Source: Wyeomyia smithii (lineage: Eukaryota; Arthropoda; Insecta; Diptera; Culicidae). Taken from it: DNA of 64,000 bases. Below, piece by piece: positions 32,069 to 42,109 of this stretch. Each line of letters starts with the position of its first letter. The stretch's first letter is position 1. Location: positions 157,866,223 through 157,930,222 of the forward strand of contig NC_073696.1 in the NCBI RefSeq assembly GCF_029784165.1, given 5' to 3'. The position numbers and the translations under genes were made by a program. The notes under the pieces are model-generated. The model was given only the letters and a program-made list of their open reading frames with translations, had not been told where the DNA came from and did no database searches.

Positions 32069-32074
32069 TATATA

Positions 32075-32290
32075 ACGTGTGTGAATATCTATACGGTGTG
32101 TCGCTAGCGTGCGTGACTAGCTATATAGCGTGTGTATGTCTATAGCATGTCTGTGCCTGCTACAGCGTGTGTGCATGTCTATAACGTGTGTGGCTAGCTA
32201 AAGCATGTCTATAGCGTATGTGGCTAGCTATATAGCGTGTGTGTGCATATCTACAGCGTGCATGGCCAGCAGAATAGCGATTAAAGTTAT
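32075..32290. repeat. Minisatellite (TAGCGTGTGTG-type) within R2
   Basis: Irregular 20-35 bp units around GCTAGCTATATAGCGTGTGT and GCATGTCTATA. The same array in reverse complement is in R3 (48490-48765). Confidence 0.8.
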
Positions 32291-32980
32291 CATATATAGT
32301 TGCAAATAAATCTCCTCATGTTGATTTTGAATATTACAGTAAATCATTCAAAACTAAATCAAAAATTTGCCATGTTAAAAGACAATATTCAGTTGTCAAT
32401 AACTGGCATTGACAAACATTATTAACCTCTTTTGACTTCAGCTAAGCCTCAAAGTTCACTGAGTGTATTTTACCATTTATTTGAAAAAAGTTTGAGCCAG
32501 TGAGCCTGAATCACATAATTTTCCGCTCAAGTCCCACATTTGCAGCAAACAGTTGTAAAATTATCTACGCTACCGCGAACTGCAGAAAATTATTCGTATT
32601 AAACCTAGTTTTAGTTTTAAATAGTTTATTTGACACGGCACGATACAATTTATGTTTAACTGAGCCAAGTACATTTTTTTTAAATTCTAAATTAGCAGGG
32701 AAAAGAGGGAGGCCTTTTCTTTATTCTCGCGGCCGACTACGAGCTAGTGGGGATTTAAGGTGAGAGGAGGGGAGTTACAATTTTGATTTTAACTATATTG
32801 AGTTATACGATTTATTTATTTGTACATGGCTAAGCAGTAATGTTCTATTTGAGCAGTTTGGACTGAGGTGTCTGCGTGAACATAAAGATGCCGAGTCTTC
32901 GTTTGAGTGTCTCCAGCTTAGTGTATCACCTCCTTCAGCGGGTAGCGGGAATGGTAATCTAACAAATAGATAGAAGAGTT

Positions 32981-35900
32981 TCATATTTTAATACCAGCGT
33001 GTTTTATGAACACGTATAGCTGTGTCATGCACTGGAGATCACCGCTTCCCAGAATGTCTCTAACGGGTACGTTCGGTTGTTTTCCTCGGGCCCGAAGGGA
33101 ATCTATAAGCTCAGACCTAACACCACAGTATTCGGTACACGACCAAACAACATGCTCGATGTCATGGTAGCCATCGCCACAAACGCAGTGATTACTGTCT
33201 ACAAGCCCTATACGAAAGCGATGCGTGTTTAACGTATAGTGATTGGACATAAGTCTGGACATCACGCGAATGAAGTCCCGACCTACATCCAACCCCTTGA
33301 ACCATGCTTTCGTCGATACCTTAGGAAAAATGGAATGTAGCCACCGTCCCAGTTCATCTGAGTTCCATGATGATTGCCAACTGTTGAGTGTTCTCTGACG
33401 CAAAATGCTATAAAATTCATCATAAGCAATTGGTCTTTCATAAATATCGCCGTCAATAGCACCCACCTTAGCTAAAGAGTCAGCCTTTTCGTTACCCGGA
33501 ATCGAGCAATGAGAAGGGACCCACGCTAAAGTAACCCGGTAATTTTTATCTGTTAAAGCACTTAAAAACCGCCGTATTTTCCCCAGGAAATACGGGGTGT
33601 GCTTCACAGGCTTCATTGATCGCAGAGCCTCAATGGCACTGAGACTATCTGTGAAGATGAAGAAGTGGTCTATGGGTAGGGTTTCGATGATTCCAAGAGA
33701 GTACTGAATAGCAGCAAGTTCTGCGACGTACACGGAAGCAGGAGCATCGAGTTTGTAGGAGGCGGTAAAATTTTCGTGGAAAACACCGAAGCCAGTGGAC
33801 TCATCTAGATTAGATCCGTCAGTGTAAAACCTTTTATCATAACTAACATGTTTAAACTTATTGGAAAAAAACTTAGGGATCTCTTGGGGTCGCAATTGAT
33901 CCGGGATACCAGAAATGTCTTGTTTCATGGTGGTGTCGAAGAATATAGCATTATTAGAAGTATCTAAAAGTGCGACATTGGAGGAATCGTATGAAGAAGG
34001 ATTAATATCTTGAGCCATATAGTCAAAATATAAAGTCATAAATCTGGATTGAGATTGAAGGTCGACCAACCTCTCGAAATTATCAATTACTAATGGGTTC
34101 ATAACTGTGCATCGAATAAGCAACCGGTAAGAGAGATTCCAAAAACGATGTTTCAACGGAAGAATACCCGCTAACACTTCAAGACTCATCGTATGGGTCG
34201 ACTGCATGCAACCCAAGGCAATACGCAAACAACGATATTGTATTCTCTCTAATTTTATAATGTGCGTGTTCGCGGCGGAGCGAAAGCAGAAACAGCCGTA
34301 CTCAAGAACTGACAATATCGTTGTTTGGTATAACCTTAGAAGGTCTCCTGGGTGAGCACCCCACCAAGTTCCGGTAATCGTACGAAGAAAATTAATCCTC
34401 TGTTGGCATTTTTGTGTCAGATACCTAATATGACAAGCCCAGGTGCATTTAGAGTCAAACCAGACCCCGAGATATTTAGCGACTAAAACCTGAGAGATCG
34501 TTTTACCCGTTAGTAGGAGCTGCAGCTGAGCTGGGTTATGCTTCCTAGAAAAAACGACCAGCTCAGTTTTCTCCGGAGAGAATTCGATACCCAGCTTAAG
34601 AGCCCATTCAGACAAATTGTCTAAGGTATCTTGCAATGGTCCTTGCAGATCGCTAGCCTCGCCACCAGTAATGGATACTACGCTATCGTCTGCAAGTTGC
34701 CTTAGCGTGCATGAATTTGCAAGACATTCATCGATGTCATTGACGTAAAAATTATATAAGAGAGGACTTAAACATGAGCCCTGGGGGAGGCTCATGTAAC
34801 TAATTCGGGAAGTTGTCGAATCGCCATGTGAGAAATACATATGCTTTTCTGACAACAAGTTGAGCAAAAAGTTATTCAAATTTGGTGAAAGTCCCTGCGA
34901 ATGAAGTTTCGCGCTTAAAACTTCTACAGAGACAGAGTCAAAAGCCCCCTTAATATCCATGAACGCAGAAGCCATTTGCTCTTTTCGAGCAAAGGCTAGT
35001 TGAATTTCAGTAGAAAGCAACGCTAGGCAATCGTTCGTCCCTTTGCCCCGGCGAAAGCCAAATTGAGTATCTGAAAGTAACCCGTTTGTTTCGACCCATT
35101 TGTCTAACCGTAAGAGGATCATTTTCTCCATTAATTTCCGGAGGCAAGAGAGCATCGCAATCGGCCTATATGAATTGTGATCAGAGGCAGGTTTCCCGGG
35201 TTTCCGAATAGCAATGACTTTTACCTCCCTCCAGTCATGCGGAACAATATTTAGCTCAAGAAACTTGTTGAACAAATTCAACAAGCGTCTTTTTGCAGAG
35301 TCGGGTAGATTCTTCAACAGGTTGAATTTTATTCTATCTAACCCTGGAGCCTTATTGTTGCACGACAGGAGAGCCATTGAAAATTCCAACATCGAAAATG
35401 GAGGCTCTTCCGTAGTTACTAATAACGCGTCGCGAAAGGTTTTCTGTTCCGGTACAGAGTCCGGACAGACCTTTTTGGCAAAATCGAGTATCCAGCGATC
35501 TGAATACTCCTTGCTTTCATTCGAAACGTCACGGTTCCGCATGCGCCTGGCGGTATCCCAAAGAGTGCTCATCGCTGTTTCCCTCGACAACGCGTTTACG
35601 AACCGCCGCCAGTACCCGCGTTTTTTCGCCTTTACAAAGCTCTTCATCTGCCTGCCCAGTGCCTCGTACTTTCGTAGTAGGTTGACAGTGCCGTACTCCC
35701 GGTAGTCCTTATACGCCGCGGACCTTCGCGCGTACAGCTCAGAGCACTCTTTGTCCCACCATTTGTTGGGAGGGCGCTGTCTAATCGTTACCCCGGGTAT
35801 CGGTTTCGTCTGAGCTTGAGTCGCGGCGTCGATTATCAAGCCAGCTAAGAACGCGTATTCTTCCTCCGGAGGAAGTTCCTCGTGAGTCTCGATAGATTGC

Positions 35901-36664
35901 GCTATAATAGACTCATAACACTTCCAATCAATATTACGTGTAAGGTCGTAGGAAATATTGATTGGGTTCGGGGAAGTTGAACCATTAGCAATTGATATAA
36001 CGATTGGAAGATGATCACTACCGTGGGGATCGTTGATTACTTTCCACCGGCAATCTAACGCTAGTGTTGTCGAGCAAAGGGATAGGTCAAGCACGCTTTC
36101 ACGTGCTGGAGGATTAGGTACACGTGTCGCTTCCCCAGTATTCAAAACTGTCATATTGAAGTCGTCGATCAAGTTACAGATTAAAGAAGATCGGTTGTCG
36201 TCGTACAGCGACCCCCATAGCGAACAGTGAGAATTAAAATCTCCCAATATCAAAAAAGGCGCGGGAAGCAACTCTGCTATATCAGTGAGATGCTTCTGTT
36301 CAATCCGCGCGGATGGAGGCATATATAACGAAACAAGGCATAGGTCTTTTCCATTCATATTCGTTTGAATGGCAACGACTTCAATATTCGAGATCGAGGG
36401 GAGGTCGATTCGGAAGAAGGAATAGCACTTTTTAATCCCTAAAAGTACCCCTCCACCGTGTGAGTCTCGATCTCGACGAATTATGTTAAAATCGTGGAAA
36501 TTGAGTTGATCGTTTGAATTGGGAAAGGTTTCACAGAGCGCAAATGCGTCACAATTGTATGTATTTATTAAATGAGAAAATAGATCGAATTTGGGGATGA
36601 TACTTCTGCAATTCCACTGTAATACAGTGATAAAATTCCTAACCTCTTTCGCCGTATTAGTCAT
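32981..36664 (-). CDS. I-clade ORF2: endonuclease, reverse transcriptase, RNase H (1227 aa, intact)
   Basis: Open from ATG 36664, overlapping the ORF1 stop by 8 nt (ATGACTAA), to the stop at 32981. An apurinic-type endonuclease occupies about residues 10-245 (LQWNCRSI, ALCET, LILGDFNSHCSLWG, GSDHLPIVISI). RT is at about 430-720 (YRPIAMLSCLRKLMEKM, QFGFRRGKGTND, MDIKGAFDSVS, SLPQGSCLSPLL, catalytic LADDS). RNase H is at about 900-1030 (FYTDGSN, VAELAAIQYS, IFTDSLSAIEAL, WVPSHCSIPGNEKADSLA), followed by a C-terminal Cys/His knuckle (CVCGDGYHDIEHVVWSC). It nicks target DNA and primes reverse transcription of the element RNA. The LADD box, in place of FADD or YADD, is shared by all four copies in the window. 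No disabling change is visible. Confidence 0.92.
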   Translation of the reverse strand: MTNTAKEVRNFITVLQWNCRSIIPKFDLFSHLINTYNCDAFALCETFPNSNDQLNFHDFNIIRRDRDSHGGGVLLGIKKCYSFFRIDLPSISNIEVVAIQTNMNGKDLCLVSLYMPPSARIEQKHLTDIAELLPAPFLILGDFNSHCSLWGSLYDDNRSSLICNLIDDFNMTVLNTGEATRVPNPPARESVLDLSLCSTTLALDCRWKVINDPHGSDHLPIVISIANGSTSPNPINISYDLTRNIDWKCYESIIAQSIETHEELPPEEEYAFLAGLIIDAATQAQTKPIPGVTIRQRPPNKWWDKECSELYARRSAAYKDYREYGTVNLLRKYEALGRQMKSFVKAKKRGYWRRFVNALSRETAMSTLWDTARRMRNRDVSNESKEYSDRWILDFAKKVCPDSVPEQKTFRDALLVTTEEPPFSMLEFSMALLSCNNKAPGLDRIKFNLLKNLPDSAKRRLLNLFNKFLELNIVPHDWREVKVIAIRKPGKPASDHNSYRPIAMLSCLRKLMEKMILLRLDKWVETNGLLSDTQFGFRRGKGTNDCLALLSTEIQLAFARKEQMASAFMDIKGAFDSVSVEVLSAKLHSQGLSPNLNNFLLNLLSEKHMYFSHGDSTTSRISYMSLPQGSCLSPLLYNFYVNDIDECLANSCTLRQLADDSVVSITGGEASDLQGPLQDTLDNLSEWALKLGIEFSPEKTELVVFSRKHNPAQLQLLLTGKTISQVLVAKYLGVWFDSKCTWACHIRYLTQKCQQRINFLRTITGTWWGAHPGDLLRLYQTTILSVLEYGCFCFRSAANTHIIKLERIQYRCLRIALGCMQSTHTMSLEVLAGILPLKHRFWNLSYRLLIRCTVMNPLVIDNFERLVDLQSQSRFMTLYFDYMAQDINPSSYDSSNVALLDTSNNAIFFDTTMKQDISGIPDQLRPQEIPKFFSNKFKHVSYDKRFYTDGSNLDESTGFGVFHENFTASYKLDAPASVYVAELAAIQYSLGIIETLPIDHFFIFTDSLSAIEALRSMKPVKHTPYFLGKIRRFLSALTDKNYRVTLAWVPSHCSIPGNEKADSLAKVGAIDGDIYERPIAYDEFYSILRQRTLNSWQSSWNSDELGRWLHSIFPKVSTKAWFKGLDVGRDFIRVMSRLMSNHYTLNTHRFRIGLVDSNHCVCGDGYHDIEHVVWSCTEYCGVRSELIDSLRARGKQPNVPVRDILGSGDLQCMTQLYVFIKHAGIKI

Positions 36665-37989
36665 CGAAAGATATGATAGCTGAAATGAGGGGCCAAGTTG
36701 CTGCTAGTTGCATCAAAAAGGTTTTCACTGTAGGAAGAAGGGCAAGAAGAATATTTTGTAGGGGATCTGGTATGTTGAATGTTTTAAATATCCAGTCCAC
36801 AATATCAGAAAATTTTATGAACCCTGTTTCTTTTTTATCTTCTGATCGAGAAATGGGTGCACGAGGGGTTTTTGGTGCCCCAGGAAGCGGTGGGTACTCC
36901 TGGTTTGATTTAAAATTGAAACCGGGAGGTACTTGCTTCGGTTTTTCTTCACCGCTTCCTTTTTGTGTTGGCTTATTGGTCATTCCGCTAGGGGTTATCT
37001 TGCGACCTTTGCGAGAAAGATTAGGAGAGTTGATCATTCTCCTCTTCCTAGATCCTTCTGGCATGGCATAAGATCACCCTTCGACGGGATCGTCAGATGT
37101 ACCCTCATCGGTTGGCAAAAAGGAAAAGATGTTTCCTGTCGAGGGTGGCTCAGCACTCTTCAGCATTTCTGCGAAAGAGCGCTTTGATCGTTCCTTGAGG
37201 GAACGCTTTATTTTTTCCTCGCGCTGTTTGTACGCGGGACACGCCGAAAGGTCATGCCGAGTTCCCTCGCAGTAAAGACACTTTTCAGTATTTTCACTTT
37301 TCAGTGCCTTGTTGCAGCAGATGACCTAACTGCTTGCAGTTTTGGCAATGCATGACCCGCGGTACGAACAGGCGTACAGGCAGACGAACCCTGTCCAAAG
37401 AGATGTAGTTCGGCAGTGCGGATCCGGCGAATGTTACACGGAAGGAATCCGAAGGGAAGAATTTCTTCTTCCCTTCTCCGATGGATACTGAATGCAATTG
37501 CTTGACATCCAGTATCTTTACATCTTGAATCAGGGGGTTTTTGAAGCAGCCAACCCCGTGACGCAAAATGTCATCGACCGTGAGGCTTCCTTCGGTAACC
37601 ACACCGTCGATCTCCACGTCATTGACAGGGATGTACACGCGGTACTCTCTCGTGAAGAGCTCGTAGCTAGCAATTGCGTTTGCTTGCTTCAAGCTACTCA
37701 CAACAACTCGCAGTTTGTTCGGTTTAACCTTTGTAATTTCGGTTACGTCCGAAAACTGTTTTGCCAGGTCCTTGCCGATTTGAATTATATTTAGAGGCTT
37801 CTTTATGGGCCTGAAGTAAACTACGAACGGACCTTTCGAAGCATCTGGGTAAGCTTTCACCCGTGTTGCCGGCACCCTTGGTACGGGGCTAGGTAGCGGG
37901 GAAGGTAGAGGGGAATTGATGGGGGAGATCTCAATCTCTTCCCCATTCGTTTCCACATCCAGGAATAGTTGCACCTGCATGTCGTCCAT
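36657..37989 (-). pseudogene. I-clade ORF1, zinc-knuckle nucleocapsid-like, broken
   Basis: Start at ATG 37989 (MDDMQVQLFLDVETNGEE). A proline/serine-rich N-terminus is followed by the conserved core (YPDASKGPFVVYFRPIKK, FTREYRVYIPVNDVEIDG, FRVTFAGSALP) and the first knuckle CQNCKQLGH. About 65 bp is then deleted near 37310, which removes the end of knuckle 1 and all of knuckle 2 and leads to a stop at 37294. Knuckle 3 (CLYCEGTRHDLSAC) survives in another frame. A further TGA at about 37072 interrupts the linker (VEG-stop-SYAMPEG). The C-terminal 135 codons (36657-37064) are open and end 8 nt inside ORF2. Confidence 0.85.
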
Positions 37990-38701
37990 TTTGCGGGAGC
38001 GTTACGCTCTACCGCACACAAACGATAAATATTCGAATGTGGGGGGGGGGGTCAAGTAGTTGCTATTAAATTTTAAAAACAATTTTTCAAACTACAATGG
38101 ATCAAAATAAAAAAAAGGCAGTAATACTAATACTAATAACAACAGTAATAATAATAATAATAATAATTATAATAATAATAATAATAATAGTAATAATAAT
38201 TATAATAATAACAATAATAATAATACTATTAATAATAATGATAAAAATTCTAAAGTAAATACTTCACCAAACGTCTAAGTCACGACCTCACGGCTGATAG
38301 TAGGATTAATCGAGCGTCTCCGCAGAACAAACAATGACGATCCAGCTTCGTGTTGTGACACAGTGGCCGTATCCTACACGCGACCTTGTAGATGCCACTT
38401 GTAGTTGACTTCCACTCGCTCGATCGTATGGTGGTCCGTGCTGCTAGCGTGGTAACAGCGGTGCGGGAGAATATTCTTGCTGATATATCAGCTGCGTATC
38501 GGATCACTGGCGGGGTAGCCTGCCCCTACCAGTGTGCAGAAGATGTTTCTGCCGATAAACTGCCGGCTATTGTTATCGCGCAGCACAAGAACTAATCGAC
38601 AAAAAAACACCCGTACGATAACTCGTGTATTGTTATTTTGCGAACTCAAACGGAGATGAACAATTTGCGTCTAATCGAGACGAAAGCAAAACAACGAATG
38701 A
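37990..38701 (-). other. I-element leader with (TAA)n and G-run
   Basis: Untranslated leader of the complete I element. It contains a run of 11 G near 38039-38051 and a 130-bp interrupted (TAA)n array on the plus strand (38115-38240). The distal part (38280-38701) is of ordinary composition and probably holds the internal promoter, which I cannot delimit. Confidence 0.6.
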
Positions 38702-39060
38702 TATTAAACCTAGTTAACCGGGAATGCACTATTGGCCCTCGTCTATAACCTCTTCGTATCCACTACAAAAATTAAGCTATCTCATTGCAACTTCATACAA
38801 AAGACAGCCTCAAAACAATTCAATTTCATTCTTGTTTTGGATAGTGAAACTACATAGCTGCACATAGCTTCTGCTGTTGTTCATTGTCATTACCGGTGCC
38901 ATCTGTAGAGGTAAACGTCATCTGGAGCAGAGAGACCATTAAATTGATTAACCCCATTGATTGTATTCCCAAACCTATTGCAAGAAATACTTTGACTTAA
39001 GACAGGCTGTCGTATTCTACGTTAACTCTGGGGTCGTGTCTTATGAACAATCTCTTCAAC

Positions 39061-40059
39061 TTTTTGTTTGAGGCTTTTTAGCTTTGCTGCTAAATTATCT
39101 GAATTAACCTTTGTTGCACATTGTGTTTTTAGTTTTAATGTTATTTCTTTTGTATTTTGTGCTCCTGTAATGGCTTGACGTGCAGCACCCGTCAATCTTG
39201 TTTTAAGGAATTTAAAACAATTTCTCCAACTGCTTGTTGTTGAGCTGGTGTTCCTGTTGCAAAGTCTTCAGTGCAGGTGTCATTAAATAAAGTGACAGCA
39301 TCGAGAAATGTATTTAAATTTTCTGGAGCCCCATCGTAGACTCGTACGAGTAATGTCCCCAACTTTATATCTACTTTTGACATTATTTTTAAAAGATCAA
39401 GACAATTATTATAAATCCCTTTTAAATTTTCGTACGTATGACACTCCGCATTCCACTCATCTATTAATATCGGTTTTTAAGTTGTGTAAAATAAATTTGT
39501 ATTCATTGATAATCTTTTTTAATTTTTCTCTTTTTTCATTTGTATTTTGTACAAATTTAGGCTTATTAATATTTTTTTCAAGTTGATAAATTCTTTTTGT
39601 AAACTAAGCCCTAAATTTTCTAATTCTTTCTTTGTCATAATACTTAGGAAGGTTTTTCATTCTACTTAATCGTTCTTGATTTTTTTTGGGTATTAAGTAA
39701 TCAGTTTATCATATCGCTAGTAAATTATAGCCAGGACGCGTCCTCCGATGTGTTTCCTATTAGCTTTAAGATGAGTTAAAAGTCCTTGTGGTGTTGACAA
39801 TACGATAGTTCCTGTTATCGTAGGTAACGTTTTTGCAGCGAACTTTCACTTGCTTTCACTGCCATTCTATTGCCAATTATTAGGTTGCTCATAACATTAA
39901 CTTTTATTTTGATTTGATTATTTTTTAATTTTTGAATGTCAATAAACTTTTCCGCCGCCATTATTAGAAAGAATTTATTAGTGGTTTTATTTGTTTTCAC
40001 TATTATTTGTTTTTTTTTTTGCCGTTCAGTTCGGCCACTAACGATTTAAGGTCTTCCAT
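39061..40059 (-). pseudogene. Gypsy gag N-terminal half
   Basis: Gag of the minus-strand gypsy element from ATG 40059 (MEDLKSLVAELNGKK). It is broken by several frameshifts; recognisable pieces are PTITGTIVLSTPQGLLTHLK (about 39800), KELENLGLSLQKEF, SKVDIKLGTLLVRVYDGAPE (39383) and, after a shift, TRLTGAARQAITGAQNTKE and LAAKLKSLKQK. The last residue before R2 (39060) is followed in frame by DTIDNFCKQVEQ of 29736-30264 once R2 is removed. Confidence 0.75.
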
Positions 40060-40526
40060 TGTTTTGCTCTTCAATAAAGTTTATGTTACTCACTCATACT
40101 CCTTTATACTAAGTAACACTTTTTGTTGCATGCTTCGTAGCTGCTAGTGCTGCTGGTGTTGTAGATGCTGCCTCGGTTGGCACTGCTGCCTTTGGTACTG
40201 CTTCTTTTGTTGTTGCTATTGTTACTGTTGTTTTTTCTTAGTACTCAGTGTTACACTGGAACTGGGGTTGTTGATACTGGCTGTTCATCACTGACTTTTT
40301 ATTAACTTTTTTTTCTTGTTTTCACTGTTTACCTCTTGATGGGCGAAGTAGATGCCCTATTTTCACAGGTCAAGATTTCACAGTTTAAGAGTTTTTTGTT
40401 TTGGGATTTTTTCAGTAAACTGGCATTTGGCATATAAAGTCATTTTCATTTTTCGTAGAGTAATCCTCCTTTCAAACCGAGACAGCTATTTTCCAATTTC
40501 ATGCACATTTTGATAGTTCCTTATCT

Positions 40527-40706
40527 TCACTGGGGAGATTGCTTTTCACGCAACTGCTCCCATCGCTTGCGCTCCTGCGCGTAGAAAGCCTTCTTCTGTG
40601 CTTTCGTCATACGCGGTGGAGTTTTCTTTATTATTCTCCGGTTTTCAATATTTGAAACGTAGGCGGGTGTTTCCGCATTGTCCCAACACTCTTCACTATC
40701 ACACAT
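40527..40706 (-). CDS. Small basic ORF in the gypsy leader (59 aa)
   Basis: ATG 40706 to TGA 40527, intact although gag beside it is not. It begins MCDSEECWDNAETPAYV and ends in a highly basic, probably helical stretch (TKAQKKAFYAQERKRWEQ). It lies between the PBS (41152-41169) and the gag start (40059). I know no function. It may be a leader-encoded accessory peptide of this gypsy family, or a chance ORF. Confidence reflects the charge-patterned composition and the position only. Confidence 0.4.
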   Translation of the reverse strand: MCDSEECWDNAETPAYVSNIENRRIIKKTPPRMTKAQKKAFYAQERKRWEQLREKQSPQ

Positions 40707-41151
40707 TTTTCATTAAAACCATGAGTCACGTGTTTTGCAACTTTATGTGATCGTTTACTTGGAGCCTCGATTTGACGGTTCACTTGGATTCTTTTTTTTT
40801 AAACTTCACTGTTTACGTATCACGCCGTCTGTAGTTTGCACAGTATTCATTAATATTATGCAACTTAACACGATAACAGTCCAACGGCACTGGTTGCTTA
40901 TAAGTGTATTGTTTACTTTTCTTCTCTTGGTTTGTTTGCACTCGGAACTAAAACTTTTTGCGCTTCACACTTCTTGTAATTTGACTCTTCCTTTACTGCT
41001 CGCGCACACGTATCTTTGACTTTACCAGCAAACTTTCATCACCGTTAATATCCATTGTGTCTTCACTGTTCGCACTTTTCTACAATTTTTGTCTATAAGC
41101 ACTTCACGCGTTTTTAATCTCGCGGACCTCTGCAATCGGGTGATTGCAGGC

Positions 41152-41169
41152 ACGCACACACGGTCGCCA
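41152..41169 (-). other. Candidate gypsy primer-binding site
   Basis: TGGCGACCGTGTGTGCGT on the minus strand starts one or two bases after the end of the LTR homology (CATATAATATTTT boundary at 41170). A TGG start next to the LTR is the usual tRNA 3'-end complement. The tRNA species is not determined. Confidence 0.65.
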
Positions 41170-41385
41170 TATAATATTTTGTATTTCGTCGAAGGGTCTA
41201 AACGGAAGTGGACATTCGACCAGTTCGTGCAGTGTCTGGATTTTACTCCAGAGTGCACTTAGTAGGGACTTCGGTTTGAGGTATCCCGAAGGAGCTCAGC
41301 GAAATCAAACATAGTCTGAATGCACTTCAAGCCTGGTTTATTCAGGATCATCTTAGCTCTTTATATAGGGTGTTAAATGCAACGT
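41170..41385 (-). repeat. Gypsy 5' LTR (outer limit uncertain)
   Basis: The inner 190 bp is shared with the LTR fragment at 8672-8837. On the minus strand it has a TATA box (CCTATATAAAGAGC, about 41360-41373), then AATAAACCAGGC as a polyadenylation signal, consistent with U3-R-U5 order and minus-strand transcription. The start of U3 lies somewhere in 41385-41760, and I cannot place it without a second full LTR. Confidence 0.7.
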
Positions 41386-42109
41386 TTGCATTTTTATGAA
41401 TCAATACTAATTACACATAAGTGAATTATTAAAGCAGACGCCTGGGACGGCTGTGACGGTTTCTGTATTTTGGCAATTGCTCACTTGGTACCGGAATCAT
41501 TGAACGTTATTGTTTTGGTTAATCTCGAGCCGAGAAGGAACGTACGCAGTGGATCAAAAAGTAAACATCAACATAACACAAGGCGGTACGATCGCTTCGA
41601 TGCAGTCATATCGCATGTGTACAACTGACCCAGTTCTCTTTGTCGTCCTTCGCGTGGTGATCTATATCGGCTCGCGGGTGATATACAGCATTGCATTTTA
41701 TTTAGGCTTCTTAGGGTGAGTGTCTTGTAAATTTGGTTTATATATTTTATAACGATTCAAACGATTCACGTGTATTAATACTACAAGAACTACACTCATC
41801 AAGTAAAATCAATACATTCTAGGTGAAGTGACACATTAAAATCCATTCGCTGCAGTCAACAAAGAAAAAATACAAACAAATGTTCGCTCGGTTGTGACCT
41901 TACTAGCAAAGAACGACATTAGAAGAATCGAATATTTGCCTAATTTTTTGTTCGGCAAATACGATGGCAAATATTTCTCAAAAAATTATTAGGCAAATAC
42001 TTTGATATTACGCGGGCAAACAAATATTGACCGTCATTTCAAGCAAATATTTGCTTTTTGCAATATCCGCTTTAGTCATCTCCAGCACAATTGATTCGGA
42101 TGTTCGCTA
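41386..42109. other. Possible LTR U3 and MITE-like sequence
   Basis: No gene is recognised. The 69-aa ORF at 41510-41719 looks fortuitous. Bases 41930-42065 contain inverted AAATATTTGC motifs (GAATATTTGCC, CAAGCAAATATTTGC) like those in the duplicated flank at 7870-8050, possibly a MITE. Confidence 0.35.

Larger units (their letters stand above)
32611..38701 (-). mobile_element. Complete I-clade retrotransposon, 6091 bp
   Basis: A full-length I-clade (MosquI-like) element with a 14-bp target duplication TATTAAACCTAGTT (32597-32610, 38702-38715), inserted in R2. From 38701: leader of about 710 bp, ORF1, ORF2, then a 370-bp 3' UTR ending in an A-rich tail (CTATTTAAAACTAAAAC). The length, RNase H domain and ORF1/ORF2 overlap fit the I clade. 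ORF2 is intact and ORF1 is not, so the copy could make RT but not its own nucleocapsid-like protein. The leader's sense strand begins CATTCGTTGTTTTGC. Confidence 0.9.
30265..39060 (+). mobile_element. R-family element R2 in gag, interrupted by a mariner and an I element
   Basis: Lies between the two halves of gag, in a T tract (TTTT at 30261-30264, TTTTT at 39061-39065). Without the mariner (30898-32068) and the I element (32611-38701) it is about 1.5 kb. The left end is GACGTAGAATACGTC and the right end is GTCGTATTCTACGTTAACTC plus GGGTCGTGTCTTATGAAC, as in R3. Inside are two related promoter-like blocks: GATTGGTC...GCTATATAAGAGA near 30545-30630, and CGGGAATGCACTATTGGCCC...TATAACC near 38718-38750. 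A minisatellite separates them. No ORF. By its ends this is the same element as R3 (inverted) and a relative of R1. Confidence 0.65.

Noticed and set aside
32075..32290. CRISPR-like array
   Set aside because: Units are irregular and of variable length with no spacers; it is a eukaryotic minisatellite.
35214..35705. 163-aa plus-strand ORF and similar ORFs at 1677-2150 and 62860-63474
   Set aside because: They are antisense shadows of conserved I-clade ORF2 and recur at the same place in each copy for that reason.
38115..38240. (TAA)n as the 3' tail of the complete I element
   Set aside because: It lies at the 5' end of that element and has the wrong polarity; the 14-bp target duplication fixes the true ends.
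41510..41719. 69-aa plus-strand ORF as a host 5' exon, with a GTGAGT donor-like sequence after it
   Set aside because: It lies in or next to the probable gypsy U3, with no conserved protein signature and no partner exon.
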